From Fictibacillus phosphorivorans (GTDB lineage: Bacteria; Bacillota; Bacilli; Bacillales; Fictibacillaceae): 64,000 bases of DNA. The stretch's first letter is position 1. Each line of letters opens with the position of its first letter. Both the position numbers and the translations under genes were made by a program. Where the stretch lies: positions 62,001 through 126,000 of the forward strand of contig NZ_CP015378.1 of assembly GCF_001629705.1 (NCBI RefSeq), given 5' to 3'. The notes beneath the pieces were generated by a model. It worked only from the letters and a program-made list of their open reading frames with translations, searched no databases and had not been told where the DNA came from. This document shows positions 43,669-55,397 of the stretch, one piece after another.

Positions 43669-44370
43669 ATGGCAAACAAAGGTAAGAAGTACCAAGAAGC
43701 GGCTAAATTAGTAGACCGCACAAAAGCATATGACGCTGCAGAAGCGATCGAGCTAGTTAAAAAAGCTGCTCCTGCAAAATTTGACGAGTCTGTAGAAGTT
43801 GCAGTTCGTTTAGGTGTAGACACGAAGAAAGCTGACCAACAAGTTCGTGGAGCAGTAGTGCTTCCAAACGGAACTGGTAAGACTCAACGTGTATTAGTAT
43901 TCGCAAAAGGTGAAAAAGCAAAAGAAGCTGAAGCTGCTGGAGCAGATCACGTTGGCGATTCTGACTACATCAACAAAATCCAACAAGGTTGGTTCGAGTT
44001 CGACGTAATCGTTGCTACTCCGGACATGATGGCTGAAGTTGGTAAACTTGGACGTGTTCTAGGGCCTAAAGGATTAATGCCTAACCCTAAAACAGGAACA
44101 GTTACATTTGAAGTTGAAAAAGCGATTAACGAAATCAAAGCTGGTAAAGTAGAATACCGTGTCGACAAGACTGGTAACGTACACGTTCCAATCGGTAAAG
44201 TATCTTTCGAAGCTGAAAAGCTTGCAGAAAACCTTAACACAATCATCGAAACATTGTTGAAAGTTAAGCCTGCAGCTGCAAAGGGAACTTACATGAAGAA
44301 CGTAGCTGTTTCTTCTACTATGGGACCTGGGATCAAAGTTAATCCATCTTCATTTGCTGTAAAACGATAG
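43669..44370 (+). CDS. rplA: 50S ribosomal protein L1
   Basis: L1 binds the E-site stalk of 23S rRNA and, in other bacteria, represses its own mRNA. Family segments [45 protein letters not shown] and the C-terminal [11 protein letters not shown] are present. 233 residues. AAGGAGG before ATG 43669 fixes the start; GTG 43627 upstream lies in the candidate regulatory site. Confidence 0.97.
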   Translation: MANKGKKYQEAAKLVDRTKAYDAAEAIELVKKAAPAKFDESVEVAVRLGVDTKKADQQVRGAVVLPNGTGKTQRVLVFAKGEKAKEAEAAGADHVGDSDYINKIQQGWFEFDVIVATPDMMAEVGKLGRVLGPKGLMPNPKTGTVTFEVEKAINEIKAGKVEYRVDKTGNVHVPIGKVSFEAEKLAENLNTIIETLLKVKPAAAKGTYMKNVAVSSTMGPGIKVNPSSFAVKR

Positions 44371-44399
44371 TTGACAAACGGGTTTCGACCCGTTATATT
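44371..44399 (+). promoter_or_regulatory. Sigma-A promoter of rplJ-rplL with palindromic spacer
   Basis: TTGACA, a 17-bp spacer and TATATT. The spacer is filled by AACGGGT-TTCG-ACCCGTT (44377-44394), a perfect inverted repeat. The TTGACA begins on the base after the rplA stop. Confidence 0.85.
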
Positions 44400-44404
44400 A
44401 TATA

Positions 44405-44561
44405 CTGTTAAACACAAACGCATCAGATGAATGCCGTAGACAGCAGGAGCCAACTGGCTTAAATCTTCCTGCCGAGGTGAAGCATCGATAAGCTCATTAG
44501 TTAATTACTTATGACTTTAGATACTCACGCCTCCATGTCTCGACATGGAGGCTTTGTTTTT
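44405..44561 (+). promoter_or_regulatory. L10 leader (autoregulatory attenuator of rplJL)
   Basis: The region 44438-44490 (CAGCAGGAGCC...TCCTGCCGAGG) matches the L10-binding stem of Bacillus rplJ leaders, and GCCTCCATGTC/GACATGGAGGC with TTTGTTTTT (44529-44561) is the terminator. Binding of L10(L12)4 should favour termination, as known for this leader family. Confidence 0.85.
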
Positions 44562-44606
44562 GGACAAAACCTGCGGTGATGCAATCATTTTACAGGAGGT
44601 GTAATA

Positions 44607-45104
44607 ATGAGCAGCATTTTAGAAACAAAAAAGCAGTTAGTATCCACTATTTCTGAGAAAATCAAAAATAGCCAATCAACAATCCTTGTTGACTACCGTG
44701 GTCTTACTGTTTCTGAGGTTACTGAACTTCGTAAGTCACTACGTGATGCTGGCATCGAGTTTAAAGTTTACAAAAACTCAATGGTAGTTCGCGCAGCTGA
44801 AGAAAACGACCTTAACCTATCAGAACACTTAACTGGTCCTACAGCGATCGCATTCTCGAATGAAGATGTTGTAGCTCCTGCTAAGATTCTTAACGACTTC
44901 GCTAAGAAACACGAAGCGCTTGAGATCAAAGCTGGTGTAATCGAAGGACGTATCGCGTCTCTAGAAGAAGTGAAAGCTCTTGCTGAACTTCCATCAAGAG
45001 AAGGTCTTCTTTCTATGGTACTCAGCGTGCTTCAAGCACCTATCCGCAACTTTGCGTTGGCTACTAAAGCCGTTGCAGAACAAAAAGAAGAACAAGGCGC
45101 ATAA
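44607..45104 (+). CDS. rplJ: 50S ribosomal protein L10
   Basis: L10 anchors the L7/L12 dimers on the ribosome stalk and binds its own leader. [22 protein letters not shown] near residue 25 and KNSMVVRAA are family segments; the C-terminal helix [21 protein letters not shown] binds L12. 165 residues. AGGAGGTG precedes the ATG. Confidence 0.97.
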   Translation: MSSILETKKQLVSTISEKIKNSQSTILVDYRGLTVSEVTELRKSLRDAGIEFKVYKNSMVVRAAEENDLNLSEHLTGPTAIAFSNEDVVAPAKILNDFAKKHEALEIKAGVIEGRIASLEEVKALAELPSREGLLSMVLSVLQAPIRNFALATKAVAEQKEEQGA

Positions 45105-45151
45105 GTCTTATCTTCAACCAATAACTTACATTCCATAAGGAGGAAATTATA

Positions 45152-45517
45152 ATGTCTAAAGAGCAAATCATTGAAAGCTTAAAAACAATGACTGTTTTAG
45201 AGCTTAACGACCTAGTAAAAGCAATCGAAGAAGAGTTTGGTGTAACTGCTGCTGCTCCTGTAGCTGTAGCTGGTGGAGCTGCTGGTGGAGACGCTGCTGC
45301 TGAACAAACTGAATTCGACGTAATTCTTGCAAGCGGTGGAGCTTCAAAAATTAAAGTTATCAAAGTTGTTCGTGAACTTACAGGTCTTGGCCTTAAAGAA
45401 GCGAAAGAACTTGTTGACGGTGCTCCTAAGCCAGTTAAAGAAGGCGTATCTAAAGACGAAGCTGAAGAAATCAAAGCTAAACTTGAAGAAGTTGGAGCTT
45501 CTGTTGAAGTTAAGTAA
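45152..45517 (+). CDS. rplL: 50S ribosomal protein L7/L12
   Basis: The flexible stalk protein that recruits translation GTPases. N-terminal dimerisation domain ([17 protein letters not shown]), an Ala/Gly/Pro hinge (about 32-52) and the C-terminal domain with [20 protein letters not shown]. 121 residues. AAGGAGG lies 8 bases upstream. A strong terminator follows. Confidence 0.98.
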   Translation: MSKEQIIESLKTMTVLELNDLVKAIEEEFGVTAAAPVAVAGGAAGGDAAAEQTEFDVILASGGASKIKVIKVVRELTGLGLKEAKELVDGAPKPVKEGVSKDEAEEIKAKLEEVGASVEVK

Positions 45518-45526
45518 TTCAAAAGA

Positions 45527-45556
45527 AAAGGTTCGCCCGATGGCGGACCTTTTTGT
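45527..45556 (+). terminator. Intrinsic terminator after rplL
   Basis: AAAGGTTCGCC-CGAT-GGCGGACCTTT, then TTG. Confidence 0.92.
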
Positions 45557-45621
45557 TTGTTTCGCTTAATTTTTTAGAAGGCTTTCTTCTAGAAGAGTGT
45601 TGCAATTCTCGTCTTATGCAA

Positions 45622-45750
45622 GTTGATTGAAATGCAAGGTGCGAGACTCCTACGGGACGAGTGGTCAGGTGGAGACTCCTAATGGCGCGAAGCGGCAGGA
45701 GGCTCACCGGACGCCCCGTGGAAAGCGAGCAACCTGGAGTGGAAATCAAC
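45622..45750 (-). repeat. Dispersed palindromic element, copy H
   Basis: GTTGATT to AATCAAC. Central arms are GAGACTCCT and AGGAGGCTC, another covarying version. It occupies the 324-base gap between the rplL terminator and ybxB. Confidence 0.86.
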
Positions 45751-45841
45751 TACTCACACGAGCATCTTTATAGATAGACCGTTAAAGAAATTTGGAACGG
45801 GAATACTGTCTTTATCAGAAGGTAAGGAGAGTTTTAAGACA

Positions 45842-46444
45842 ATGAAAAACCACTATTACTCTGAAACACCTGGTACAGAAAGTAAACGAGAAACATGGGA
45901 TTTTTTATTAAACGGCGAAAAATTTCGTTTTACGACAGATGCTGGTGTCTTTTCAAAAAAAGAAGTAGATTTTGGCAGTCGCGTTTTAATAGAGTCCTTT
46001 GTACCTCCAGAAGTATCTGGTGATTATATAGATGTAGGATGCGGATACGGACCGATCGGACTTTCGCTTGCTAGAGCGGAACAAGATCGTGTTGTTCAAA
46101 TGGTGGATATCAATGAAAGAGCAGTTGAGCTTGCTAAACTGAACGCAGATAAGAACAAGGTAGATAACGTTAAGATCTATAAAAGTTACTTGTTTGCAGA
46201 AGTGAAGGATGAAGAGTTCGCTGCTGTTATCACAAATCCGCCGATTCGTGCAGGTAAGTCAGTTGTTCATCAAATTTTTGAAGAAGCTTATCACAAACTT
46301 TGCGTTGGTGGCGAGTTGTGGGTAGTTATTCAAAAGAAACAAGGTGCACCATCTGCTATGGATAAAATGGAACAATTATTTGGTCAAGTTGAAACGGTTG
46401 CTAAGAAAAAAGGCTACTTTATTTTACGTGCAATAAAAGTTTGA
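45842..46444 (+). CDS. ybxB: YbxB, RsmC-like class I SAM-dependent methyltransferase
   Basis: A methyltransferase of the 16S rRNA RsmC/RlmG type. Motif I is VGCGYGPIGLSLA and the catalytic NPPI sits in VITNPPIRAGKSVVH; VQMVDINERAVELAK is motif II. At 200 residues it matches the short form without the N-terminal duplicate found in E. coli RsmC. The N-terminal HYYSETPGTES is shared by Bacillus homologues. AAGGAGA precedes the ATG. Substrate is inferred from the family. Confidence 0.9.
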   Translation: MKNHYYSETPGTESKRETWDFLLNGEKFRFTTDAGVFSKKEVDFGSRVLIESFVPPEVSGDYIDVGCGYGPIGLSLARAEQDRVVQMVDINERAVELAKLNADKNKVDNVKIYKSYLFAEVKDEEFAAVITNPPIRAGKSVVHQIFEEAYHKLCVGGELWVVIQKKQGAPSAMDKMEQLFGQVETVAKKKGYFILRAIKV

Positions 46445-46469
46445 CTTGATAAATCCCGTATGTTAGTAT
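46441..46469 (+). promoter_or_regulatory. Candidate rpoB promoter overlapping the ybxB stop
   Basis: TTGACT and TAGTAT separated by 17 bp. The -35 includes the TGA stop of ybxB. Confidence 0.5.
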
Positions 46470-46520
46470 TATAAAATGCCAATGGATTCGCATTTTGCTG
46501 CTTATTTTTCGTGGTAAGCG

Positions 46521-46548
46521 AAAAAACGTTGATAAATCAACGTTTTTT
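46521..46548 (+). terminator. Strong terminator in the ybxB-rpoB gap
   Basis: AAAAAACGTTGA-TAAA-TCAACGTTTTTT is a perfect inverted repeat and bidirectional. It is downstream of the candidate promoter at 46441, so it is either the end of the ybxB transcript or an rpoB attenuator. TATAAT at 46594-46599 could mark a second promoter, but its -35 is poor. Confidence 0.8.
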
Positions 46549-46735
46549 ACTCATGTTTAGACGTATAGAATGCGAAAAAGTTGGACAAAATTATATAATA
46601 GCTTTTATCAAAATAGGAAAACTGCGGTTTTAAAAATATGAAACCCTTTTTCTTTTTGTTTTCTAACCTTCTTAATAGAATGTTAGATAGAAATATGATA
46701 CACGAAAAAAACGCTGGATTTGAGGGGTGAAGCAG

Positions 46736-49700
46736 TTGACAGGTCAACTAGTTCAGTTTGGACGCCACCGCCAACGAAGAAGTTATGCAAGGATTAGCGA
46801 AGTGCTTGAATTACCAAACTTAATTGAAATTCAAACCGCTTCCTATCAATGGTTTCTTGATGAGGGGTTACGTGAAATGTTCCGAGACATTTCGCCGATT
46901 GAAGATTTTACAGGGAACCTCGTTTTAGAGTTTATTGATTATAACTTAGGTGAGCCGAAGTATCCTGTAGATGAATCAAAAGAGCGCGATGTTACTTACG
47001 CTGCTCCGCTTCGTGTGAAAGTGCGTCTGATCAATAAAGAGACGGGCGAAGTAAAAGAGCAGGAAGTATTTATGGGAGATTTCCCGTTAATGACAGATAC
47101 GGGAACCTTTGTGATCAACGGGGCAGAGCGTGTAATTGTATCACAGCTCGTTCGTTCACCAAGTGTTTACTATAGTGAGAAAATCGACAAAAACGGTAAA
47201 AAAGGTTTTACCGCTACTGTCATTCCAAACCGCGGTGCTTGGCTGGAGTTCGAAACAGATGCTAAGGACGTAGTTTATGTGCGTATTGACCGCACAAGAA
47301 AAATCCCTATTACCGTATTGCTTCGTGCTTTAGGGTTTGGGTCTGATCAAGAAATCATTGATTTGCTTGGAGAAGACGAGTATCTTCGCAACACGCTAGA
47401 TAAGGATAATACAGAAGGAACAGAAAAAGCCCTTCTCGAAATCTATGAGCGTCTTCGTCCGGGAGAGCCTCCAACAGTAGATAATGCAAAAAGTTTATTA
47501 GATTCTAGGTTCTTTGATCCTAAACGCTATGACTTAGCTAACGTTGGACGCTATAAAATCAATAAAAAGCTTCATATAAAGAATCGTCTCTTCAACCAAA
47601 AACTAGCTGAAACGCTTGTTGATGCTGAAACTGGTGAAGTGATCGCTGAAGAAGGTACGCTTCTTGACCGTAGAACGCTAGATAAGATTATCCCTGCTCT
47701 TGAGAGTGGTGTAGGCTTTAAAACCGTAACACCAGCAGGAGGAGTGGCTGAAGATCAGGATATCGCTCTTCAATCTATCAAAATCTATGCGCCTGATGAT
47801 CAAGAGGGTGAAAGAATCATTAATGTTATCGGAAACGGACTTGTTGATAAAGAAGTTAAAAACATCACAGTTTCTGACATTATCGCTTCTATTAACTACT
47901 TCTTCAACTTGTTGCATCAAGTAGGTACTACAGATGATATTGACCATCTTGGAAACCGTCGTCTACGTTCTGTTGGTGAGCTTCTTCAAAACCAATTCAG
48001 AATCGGACTTTCCAGAATGGAACGTGTTGTGCGTGAGCGTATGTCGATTCAAGACACAAACGCGATCACACCACAAGCGTTGATCAACATTCGTCCTGTA
48101 ATTGCCTCTATTAAAGAGTTCTTCGGAAGCTCTCAGCTTTCACAGTTCATGGATCAAACGAACCCGTTAGCAGAATTGACGCACAAACGTCGTCTATCAG
48201 CATTAGGGCCAGGTGGTCTTACACGTGAACGTGCAGGCTTTGAAGTTCGTGACGTTCACTACTCTCACTACGGTCGTATGTGTCCGATTGAGACGCCAGA
48301 GGGTCCGAACATCGGTTTGATCAACTCACTTTCTTCTTACGCAAAAGTGAACCAATATGGATTTATCGAAACACCGTACCGTCGGGTTGATCCTGAAACA
48401 GGTCGTGTAACGAGCCGCATTGATTACTTGACTGCTGATGAAGAAGATTTATACGTAGTTGCACAGGCGAACTCGATCTTAGGTGATAACGGAGAGTTCA
48501 TGAACGAAGACGTAATCGCACGTTTCCGTGGAGATAACACTGTTGTTAAACGCGAACGCATCGATTATATGGATGTATCGCCGAAACAGGTAGTATCTGC
48601 TGCGACAGCTTGTATTCCGTTCTTAGAGAATGATGACTCCAACCGTGCCCTAATGGGAGCGAACATGCAACGTCAGGCTGTACCTCTACTTGTTCCTGAA
48701 TCACCAATCGTTGGTACAGGAATGGAGCACGTTTCAGCAAAAGACTCCGGAGCTGCAGTTATCTGTAAGCACGAAGGAATTGTTGAACGCGTTACTGCTA
48801 AACAAGTTCAAGTACGCCGCATTAAAGAAGTAGATGGCAAGGAAGTTTCAGGCGACCTTGACACTTACAACATGCTTAAGTTTATTCGTTCCAACCAAGG
48901 AACGTGTTATAACCAGCGTCCGATCGTAAGCACAGGAAACCGCGTGACAAAAGGAGAAATCTTAGCGGATGGACCTTCAATGGAACTAGGTGAACTTGCA
49001 TTAGGTCGTAACGTTCTTGTTGCCTTCATGACTTGGGAAGGTTACAACTACGAGGATGCTGTTATCATGAGTGAGCGTCTTGTTAAAGACGACGTTTATA
49101 CTTCGATCCATATTGAAGAGTATGAATCAGAAGCGCGTGATACGAAACTCGGACCGGAAGAAATCACTCGTGATATTCCAAACGTCGGAGAAGATGCATT
49201 GCGCAACCTGGACGAACGCGGAATCATCCGTGTTGGTGCGGAAGTTAAAGATGGAGATATCTTAGTTGGTAAAGTAACGCCTAAGGGTGTAACTGAATTA
49301 ACAGCTGAAGAACGTCTATTACATGCGATCTTCGGTGAAAAAGCTCGTGAAGTCCGCGATACATCATTGCGTGTACCTCACGGTGGAGATGGAATCATCC
49401 TTGACGTTAAAGTGTTTAACCGTGAAGATGGCGATGAACTACCTCCAGGTGTGAATCAACTCGTTCGAGCATATATCGTGCAAAAACGTAAGATTCATGA
49501 AGGAGATAAGATGGCCGGCCGTCACGGAAACAAGGGTGTAATTTCTAAAATTATGCCTGAAGAAGATATGCCTTATCTTCCAGATGGAACACCAGTTGAC
49601 ATCATGTTAAACCCACTAGGGGTACCTTCTCGTATGAACATCGGGCAGGTATTGGAGCTTCACCTTGGAATGGCTGCTCGTCAGCTAGGCATTCATGTCG

Positions 49701-50278
49701 CTACACCGGTATTCGATGGAGCGCGTGAGGAAGATGTTTGGTCTACTATCGAAGAAGCAGGAATGGCTCGCGATGGTAAAACGGTACTTTATGATGGACG
49801 TACAGGTGCTGCGTTTGATAACCGTGTATCAGTTGGGGTTATGTATATGATCAAACTGGCTCACATGGTCGATGACAAGCTACATGCTCGTTCAACTGGA
49901 CCTTACTCACTTGTTACACAACAGCCTCTTGGTGGTAAAGCACAATTTGGAGGTCAGCGTTTCGGTGAGATGGAAGTATGGGCGCTCGAAGCATATGGTG
50001 CTGCATACACACTACAGGAAATTCTTACGGTTAAATCCGATGATGTTGTCGGCCGTGTGAAAACGTATGAAGCCATCGTTAAAGGTGAAAACGTTCCTGA
50101 ACCAGGTGTTCCAGAATCATTTAAAGTATTGATCAAAGAACTTCAATCTCTTGGAATGGACGTTAAAATCTGTTCTGGAGATGACAAGGAAATTGAAATG
50201 AGAGAGCTTGATGATGAAGACGATCAGGCAAGCGAGAAATTAAATCTAAATCTTGAGTCTTACACTTCGAATGACTAA
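46736..50278 (+). CDS. rpoB: DNA-directed RNA polymerase subunit beta
   Basis: The beta subunit of RNA polymerase. Conserved blocks from the family are present throughout, such as [38 protein letters not shown], the [20 protein letters not shown] region and [13 protein letters not shown]. The rifampicin-binding cluster has the wild-type residues. 1180 residues. TTG 46736 is chosen over GTG 46727, which lies inside the ribosome site GAGGGGTGA; homologues begin MTGQLVQ. rpoC follows after 29 bases. Confidence 0.98.
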   Translation: MTGQLVQFGRHRQRRSYARISEVLELPNLIEIQTASYQWFLDEGLREMFRDISPIEDFTGNLVLEFIDYNLGEPKYPVDESKERDVTYAAPLRVKVRLINKETGEVKEQEVFMGDFPLMTDTGTFVINGAERVIVSQLVRSPSVYYSEKIDKNGKKGFTATVIPNRGAWLEFETDAKDVVYVRIDRTRKIPITVLLRALGFGSDQEIIDLLGEDEYLRNTLDKDNTEGTEKALLEIYERLRPGEPPTVDNAKSLLDSRFFDPKRYDLANVGRYKINKKLHIKNRLFNQKLAETLVDAETGEVIAEEGTLLDRRTLDKIIPALESGVGFKTVTPAGGVAEDQDIALQSIKIYAPDDQEGERIINVIGNGLVDKEVKNITVSDIIASINYFFNLLHQVGTTDDIDHLGNRRLRSVGELLQNQFRIGLSRMERVVRERMSIQDTNAITPQALINIRPVIASIKEFFGSSQLSQFMDQTNPLAELTHKRRLSALGPGGLTRERAGFEVRDVHYSHYGRMCPIETPEGPNIGLINSLSSYAKVNQYGFIETPYRRVDPETGRVTSRIDYLTADEEDLYVVAQANSILGDNGEFMNEDVIARFRGDNTVVKRERIDYMDVSPKQVVSAATACIPFLENDDSNRALMGANMQRQAVPLLVPESPIVGTGMEHVSAKDSGAAVICKHEGIVERVTAKQVQVRRIKEVDGKEVSGDLDTYNMLKFIRSNQGTCYNQRPIVSTGNRVTKGEILADGPSMELGELALGRNVLVAFMTWEGYNYEDAVIMSERLVKDDVYTSIHIEEYESEARDTKLGPEEITRDIPNVGEDALRNLDERGIIRVGAEVKDGDILVGKVTPKGVTELTAEERLLHAIFGEKAREVRDTSLRVPHGGDGIILDVKVFNREDGDELPPGVNQLVRAYIVQKRKIHEGDKMAGRHGNKGVISKIMPEEDMPYLPDGTPVDIMLNPLGVPSRMNIGQVLELHLGMAARQLGIHVATPVFDGAREEDVWSTIEEAGMARDGKTVLYDGRTGAAFDNRVSVGVMYMIKLAHMVDDKLHARSTGPYSLVTQQPLGGKAQFGGQRFGEMEVWALEAYGAAYTLQEILTVKSDDVVGRVKTYEAIVKGENVPEPGVPESFKVLIKELQSLGMDVKICSGDDKEIEMRELDDEDDQASEKLNLNLESYTSND

Positions 50279-50307
50279 AACAGGATATCAAAAGGGAGGT
50301 ACGCTCC

Positions 50308-53300
50308 TTGATAGACGTAAATAATTTTGAATATATGAAAATTGGTCTTGCTTCACCGGACAAAATCCGGTCGTGGTCAAGAGGGGAAGTAAAAAAACCT
50401 GAAACAATCAACTACCGTACACTTAAGCCTGAAAAAGACGGCTTGTTCTGTGAAAGAATTTTCGGTCCTACAAAAGACTGGGAATGTCATTGCGGAAAGT
50501 ATAAGCGCGTCCGTTATAAAGGCGTGGTTTGTGACCGTTGTGGTGTTGAAGTAACAAGAGCTAAAGTTCGACGTGACCGTATGGGTCACATCGAGCTTGC
50601 TGCTCCTGTGTCTCACATTTGGTACTTCAAAGGTATCCCAAGCCGTATGGGTCTTGTTTTGGATATGTCTCCAAGAGCATTAGAAGAAGTAATCTATTTT
50701 GCTTCATACGTTGTTACTGATACAGGAGATACTCCTCTTGAGAAGAAACAACTGCTTTCAGAGAAGGAATACCGCACATACCGTGAAAAGTATGGAAAAG
50801 GTTTCACTGCACAAATGGGTGCAGAAGCGATCAAACGTCTTTTAGAAGACATCGATGCTGAAAAAGAAGTAGAGATGTTAAAAGAAGAGCTTAAAACAGC
50901 ACAAGGTCAACGCCGTACACGTGCGATTAAGCGTTTAGAAGTACTAGAAGCATTCCGTCACTCGGGCAACCATGCTGATTGGATGATTCTAGAAGTGCTT
51001 CCGGTTATTCCACCGGAATTGCGTCCTATGGTTCAGCTTGATGGTGGACGTTTTGCCACATCTGATCTTAACGACCTTTACCGTCGTGTTATCAACCGTA
51101 ACAACCGTTTGAAGCGTCTATTAGACCTAGGTGCTCCTAACATTATCGTTCAAAATGAAAAACGTATGCTTCAAGAAGCAGTCGATGCATTAATCGATAA
51201 TGGTCGTCGTGGCCGTCCGGTTACTGGACCAGGAAATCGTCCGTTAAAATCACTTTCACACATGCTGAAAGGGAAACAAGGTCGTTTCCGTCAAAACTTG
51301 CTAGGTAAACGTGTTGACTACTCTGGACGTTCGGTTATCGTAGTAGGTCCGAACTTAAAGATGTACCAATGTGGTCTTCCTAAAGAGATGGCACTTGAGC
51401 TCTTTAAACCATTTGTTATGAAAGAGCTAGTTTCAAAAGGTCTTGCACACAACATCAAGAGTGCAAAACGCAAAGTAGAGCGCGTTCAGCCAGAAGTTTG
51501 GGATGTTTTAGAAGAAGTTATTCGTGAACACCCAGTTCTACTAAACCGTGCACCTACACTTCACAGACTTGGTATCCAAGCATTCGAACCTACGCTTGTA
51601 GAAGGTCGTGCAATCCGTCTTCACCCGCTCGTATGTACAGCTTACAACGCTGACTTTGACGGTGACCAAATGGCGGTCCACGTTCCTTTATCTGCTGAAG
51701 CACAAGCAGAGGCTCGTATCTTAATGCTAGCTGCACAAAACATCTTGAACCCGAAAGATGGTAAGCCAGTAGTTACACCATCACAGGATATGGTTTTAGG
51801 TAACTATTACCTAACTCTTGAACGTGAAGGAGCTATTGGTGAAGGGTCTGTATTTAAAGATATCAACGAAGCGATCATCGCTTATGAAAATGGATTCGTG
51901 CACTTGCATTCTCGTATTGCAGTACCGGTATCCAGCTTAAATAAAGAAACTTTCACAGATGAACAGCAATCTAAGCTTCTTATGACGACAGTAGGTAAGT
52001 TGTTATTCAACGAGATCCTGCCTCCGTCATTCCCTTACATTAACGAACCGACTACGACGAACCTTCAAGTGGAAACACCTGAAAAGTACTTCTTAGATCC
52101 GGCTGCCAATGTAAAAGAAGAAATTCAGAAGCATGAGGAAATTGTTCCATTTAAGAAAGGAATCCTAGGTAAGATTATCGCGGAAGTATTCAAACGCTTT
52201 AAGATTACTGAAACGTCTAAGATGCTTGACCGCATGAAGGACTTAGGATTTAAATATTCTACGCGCGCTGGTATCACGATCGGTGTATCCGATATCGTTG
52301 TATTACCTGAAAAGCAAGAGATCCTTGCTGTAGCCGAAGAAAAAGTAGTTAACGTTACAAAGCAATTCAGACGTGGTCTAATCACGGAAGAAGAGCGTTA
52401 TGAGCGTGTAATCAATGTTTGGAGTTTGGCGAAAGACGAAATCCAAAACAAATTGATGGGTACACTTGATAAGCGAAACCCAATCTTTATGATGAGTGAC
52501 TCCGGTGCCCGTGGTAACGCATCTAACTTTACACAGTTAGCTGGTATGCGTGGTCTGATGGCCAACCCGGCTGGTAAAATCATCGAGCTTCCAATCAAAT
52601 CAAGTTTCCGTGAAGGTCTAACAGTACTCGAGTACTTTATCTCTACTCACGGAGCGCGTAAAGGTCTTGCCGATACAGCCCTTAAAACAGCTGACTCAGG
52701 TTACCTTACTCGTCGTTTGGTTGACGTTGCTCAAGATGTTATCGTACGTGAAGATGACTGTGGAACCGACCGTGGCTTAGAAGTTGCAGCTATTAAAGAA
52801 GGCAACGAAGTAATCGAACCTCTTCATGAGCGTTTGATCGGTCGTACTGCTTATAAAAAGGTATACCATCCTGAAACAAAAGAACTTCTTGCAGACGTTA
52901 ATCAGTTGATTACTGAAGACATGGCCGCTCATATTGAAGAAGTAGGCGTGAAAGCAGTAACGATCCGTTCTGTATTTACTTGTGACACTCGTCACGGTGT
53001 TTGTAAGAAATGTTATGGACGTAACCTTGCAACAGGCTCTGACGTTGAAGTTGGGGAAGCTGTTGGAATTATCGCTGCTCAATCCATCGGTGAGCCAGGT
53101 ACACAGCTTACAATGCGTACCTTCCATACAGGTGGGGTAGCAGGAGATGATATCACACAAGGTCTTCCGCGTATCCAAGAATTGTTTGAAGCACGTAACC
53201 CGAAAGGTCAAGCGGTTATCTCTGAGCTTGAAGGTACGGTTGTTGGTGTGAACGACAATAAAGATAAGCGTGAAGTAGTCGTTCAAGGTGAAATCGAATC

Positions 53301-53931
53301 TAGATCTTACACGATTCCTTTCGGCGCCCGCATTAAAGCGGTCGAAGGCGATAAAGTAACTGCCGGTCAAGTATTGACGGAAGGTTCGATCGACCCTAAA
53401 GAATTAATTAAAGTACGTGGTGCAGAAGGCGTACAAGAATACCTATTGCGTGAGGTACAGAAAGTTTACCGTATGCAAGGGGTAGAAATCGGAGATAAGC
53501 ACGTTGAGGTTATGGTTCGCCAGATGCTTCGTAAAGTGCGTATCATCGATTCTGGTGATTCACAAGTACTTCCAGGAGCTCTTATGGATATTCATGCCTT
53601 TACGGATGTTAACCGTAGTGTACTTCTTGAAGGTGGAACTCCTGCTACAGGTCGTCCGGTGCTTCTTGGTATTACAAAAGCATCTCTTGAGACAGAATCA
53701 TTCTTATCTGCTGCATCATTCCAAGAGACAACTCGAGTTCTTACGGATGCTGCCATCAAAGGTAAGCGTGACGAATTACTCGGACTTAAGGAAAATGTTA
53801 TTATTGGTAAGCTGATCCCGGCTGGAACGGGTATGAACCGTTACAGAAACATTGGAATCAACTCTCCAGTAGTTGAAGATGAGAACAATGAAGAGGCAGA
53901 ATTGCCTACAGAACTTGTTTCTCAAGATTAA
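50308..53931 (+). CDS. rpoC: DNA-directed RNA polymerase subunit beta'
   Basis: The beta' subunit with the catalytic magnesium site NADFDGD at 447-453 and the N-terminal zinc ligands C60, C62, C75 and C78. The trigger-loop and bridge-helix regions (around [19 protein letters not shown] and [12 protein letters not shown]) and the second zinc site near [13 protein letters not shown] are intact. 1207 residues. The start is TTG 50308 behind AAAGGGAGG. Confidence 0.98.
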   Translation: MIDVNNFEYMKIGLASPDKIRSWSRGEVKKPETINYRTLKPEKDGLFCERIFGPTKDWECHCGKYKRVRYKGVVCDRCGVEVTRAKVRRDRMGHIELAAPVSHIWYFKGIPSRMGLVLDMSPRALEEVIYFASYVVTDTGDTPLEKKQLLSEKEYRTYREKYGKGFTAQMGAEAIKRLLEDIDAEKEVEMLKEELKTAQGQRRTRAIKRLEVLEAFRHSGNHADWMILEVLPVIPPELRPMVQLDGGRFATSDLNDLYRRVINRNNRLKRLLDLGAPNIIVQNEKRMLQEAVDALIDNGRRGRPVTGPGNRPLKSLSHMLKGKQGRFRQNLLGKRVDYSGRSVIVVGPNLKMYQCGLPKEMALELFKPFVMKELVSKGLAHNIKSAKRKVERVQPEVWDVLEEVIREHPVLLNRAPTLHRLGIQAFEPTLVEGRAIRLHPLVCTAYNADFDGDQMAVHVPLSAEAQAEARILMLAAQNILNPKDGKPVVTPSQDMVLGNYYLTLEREGAIGEGSVFKDINEAIIAYENGFVHLHSRIAVPVSSLNKETFTDEQQSKLLMTTVGKLLFNEILPPSFPYINEPTTTNLQVETPEKYFLDPAANVKEEIQKHEEIVPFKKGILGKIIAEVFKRFKITETSKMLDRMKDLGFKYSTRAGITIGVSDIVVLPEKQEILAVAEEKVVNVTKQFRRGLITEEERYERVINVWSLAKDEIQNKLMGTLDKRNPIFMMSDSGARGNASNFTQLAGMRGLMANPAGKIIELPIKSSFREGLTVLEYFISTHGARKGLADTALKTADSGYLTRRLVDVAQDVIVREDDCGTDRGLEVAAIKEGNEVIEPLHERLIGRTAYKKVYHPETKELLADVNQLITEDMAAHIEEVGVKAVTIRSVFTCDTRHGVCKKCYGRNLATGSDVEVGEAVGIIAAQSIGEPGTQLTMRTFHTGGVAGDDITQGLPRIQELFEARNPKGQAVISELEGTVVGVNDNKDKREVVVQGEIESRSYTIPFGARIKAVEGDKVTAGQVLTEGSIDPKELIKVRGAEGVQEYLLREVQKVYRMQGVEIGDKHVEVMVRQMLRKVRIIDSGDSQVLPGALMDIHAFTDVNRSVLLEGGTPATGRPVLLGITKASLETESFLSAASFQETTRVLTDAAIKGKRDELLGLKENVIIGKLIPAGTGMNRYRNIGINSPVVEDENNEEAELPTELVSQD

Positions 53932-53941
53932 TAAATGAAAT

Positions 53942-53972
53942 GTTGACATCGGGAGCGCATCGGTGATATGAT
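53942..53972 (+). promoter_or_regulatory. Promoter of ybxF within an inverted repeat
   Basis: TTGACA and TATGAT with an extended TGA and a 19-bp spacer. GGAGCGCATC (53952-53961) and GATGTGCTCC (53977-53986) flank the -10 element. Confidence 0.65.
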
Positions 53973-54015
53973 TACGGATGTGCTCCTAAGATTTGTTACT
54001 TTGGAGGATATTCGT

Positions 54016-54264
54016 ATGTCTTATGAAAAAGTGACACAGGCTTCTGAAATTATCGTAGGTACTAAGCAAACAATCAAAGCTTTACAGAACGGCGAGGTCA
54101 AAGAGCTGGTCGTTGCGGATGACGCTGATTTTCGAGTAACGAGCAAAGTTTTGCAGATTGCCGAAGAGAAGCACGTACCGATCGTAAAGGTTGATTCCAT
54201 GAAAAAGCTTGGAAAAGCATGCGGTATAGATGTCGGGGCCGCAACTGTTGCGATAAAAGGATAA
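54016..54264 (+). CDS. ybxF: YbxF, L7Ae-family K-turn RNA-binding protein
   Basis: An 82-residue L7Ae/L30e-type protein. [25 protein letters not shown] contains the RNA-binding turn, and the C-terminal [13 protein letters not shown] is typical. In B. subtilis YbxF binds kink-turns but its biological target is unknown. ATG 54016, behind TGGAGGATA, replaces the longer frame from 53968, which starts inside the promoter. Confidence 0.92.
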   Translation: MSYEKVTQASEIIVGTKQTIKALQNGEVKELVVADDADFRVTSKVLQIAEEKHVPIVKVDSMKKLGKACGIDVGAATVAIKG

Positions 54265-54271
54265 AATTCAT

Positions 54272-54803
<532 letters not shown>

Positions 54804-54848
54804 TATTTTTAAAATAAACTAAACAACTATCAGAAAGGAGGGGACCAC

Positions 54849-55319
54849 ATGCCACGTAAAGGACCTGTTGCTCGTCGTGATGTGTTACCTGATCCAATTT
54901 ACAAGTCTAAGCTTGTAACTCGTCTAATCAATAAAATTATGATTGACGGTAAGAGAGGGGTAGCTCAAACAATCTTGTACAATGCGTTCGATCTTATTAA
55001 AGAACGTACGAACCAAGATCCTATGGAAGTGTTTGAACAAGCTCTTAAAAATATCATGCCAGTTCTTGAAGTTCGTGCTCGCCGTGTTGGTGGAGCTAAC
55101 TACCAAGTACCAGTTGAAGTTCGCCCAGAGCGTCGTACAACACTAGGACTTCGTTACCTAACGAACTACTCTCGTCTACGCGGAGAAAAGACAATGGAAG
55201 AACGTCTTGCGTATGAGATCATGGATGCTGCTAATAACACTGGTGCTTCAGTTAAGAAGCGCGAAGATATGCACAAAATGGCAGAAGCAAACAAAGCGTT
55301 TGCTCACTACCGTTGGTAA
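54849..55319 (+). CDS. rpsG: 30S ribosomal protein S7
   Basis: A primary 16S-binding protein of the 30S head. [18 protein letters not shown] at the N-terminus, [16 protein letters not shown] in the middle and [13 protein letters not shown] at the end are characteristic. 156 residues, AAAGGAGG upstream. In E. coli S7 controls this operon at the rpsL-rpsG junction; no clear site is visible here. Confidence 0.98.
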   Translation: MPRKGPVARRDVLPDPIYKSKLVTRLINKIMIDGKRGVAQTILYNAFDLIKERTNQDPMEVFEQALKNIMPVLEVRARRVGGANYQVPVEVRPERRTTLGLRYLTNYSRLRGEKTMEERLAYEIMDAANNTGASVKKREDMHKMAEANKAFAHYRW

Positions 55320-55397
55320 AATCATAATAGAGACAGTTCTCGGACTGTCTCTAAAACACTATAAAAATTCCTTTTAAAAAGGGAAGGAGAGAAATTC

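Noticed and set aside
45327..45569. 80-residue lysine/leucine-rich frame within rplL
   Set aside because: A frame-shifted reading of the Ala/Glu/Lys-rich rplL sequence.
46736..50278. Possible rifampicin-resistance substitutions in rpoB and streptomycin-resistance ones in rpsL
   Set aside because: The key clusters ([20 protein letters not shown] and TPKKPNS) are wild type.
52777..53370. 197-residue minus-strand frame opposite rpoC
   Set aside because: Shadow of the rpoC codon pattern; no ribosome site or known family.
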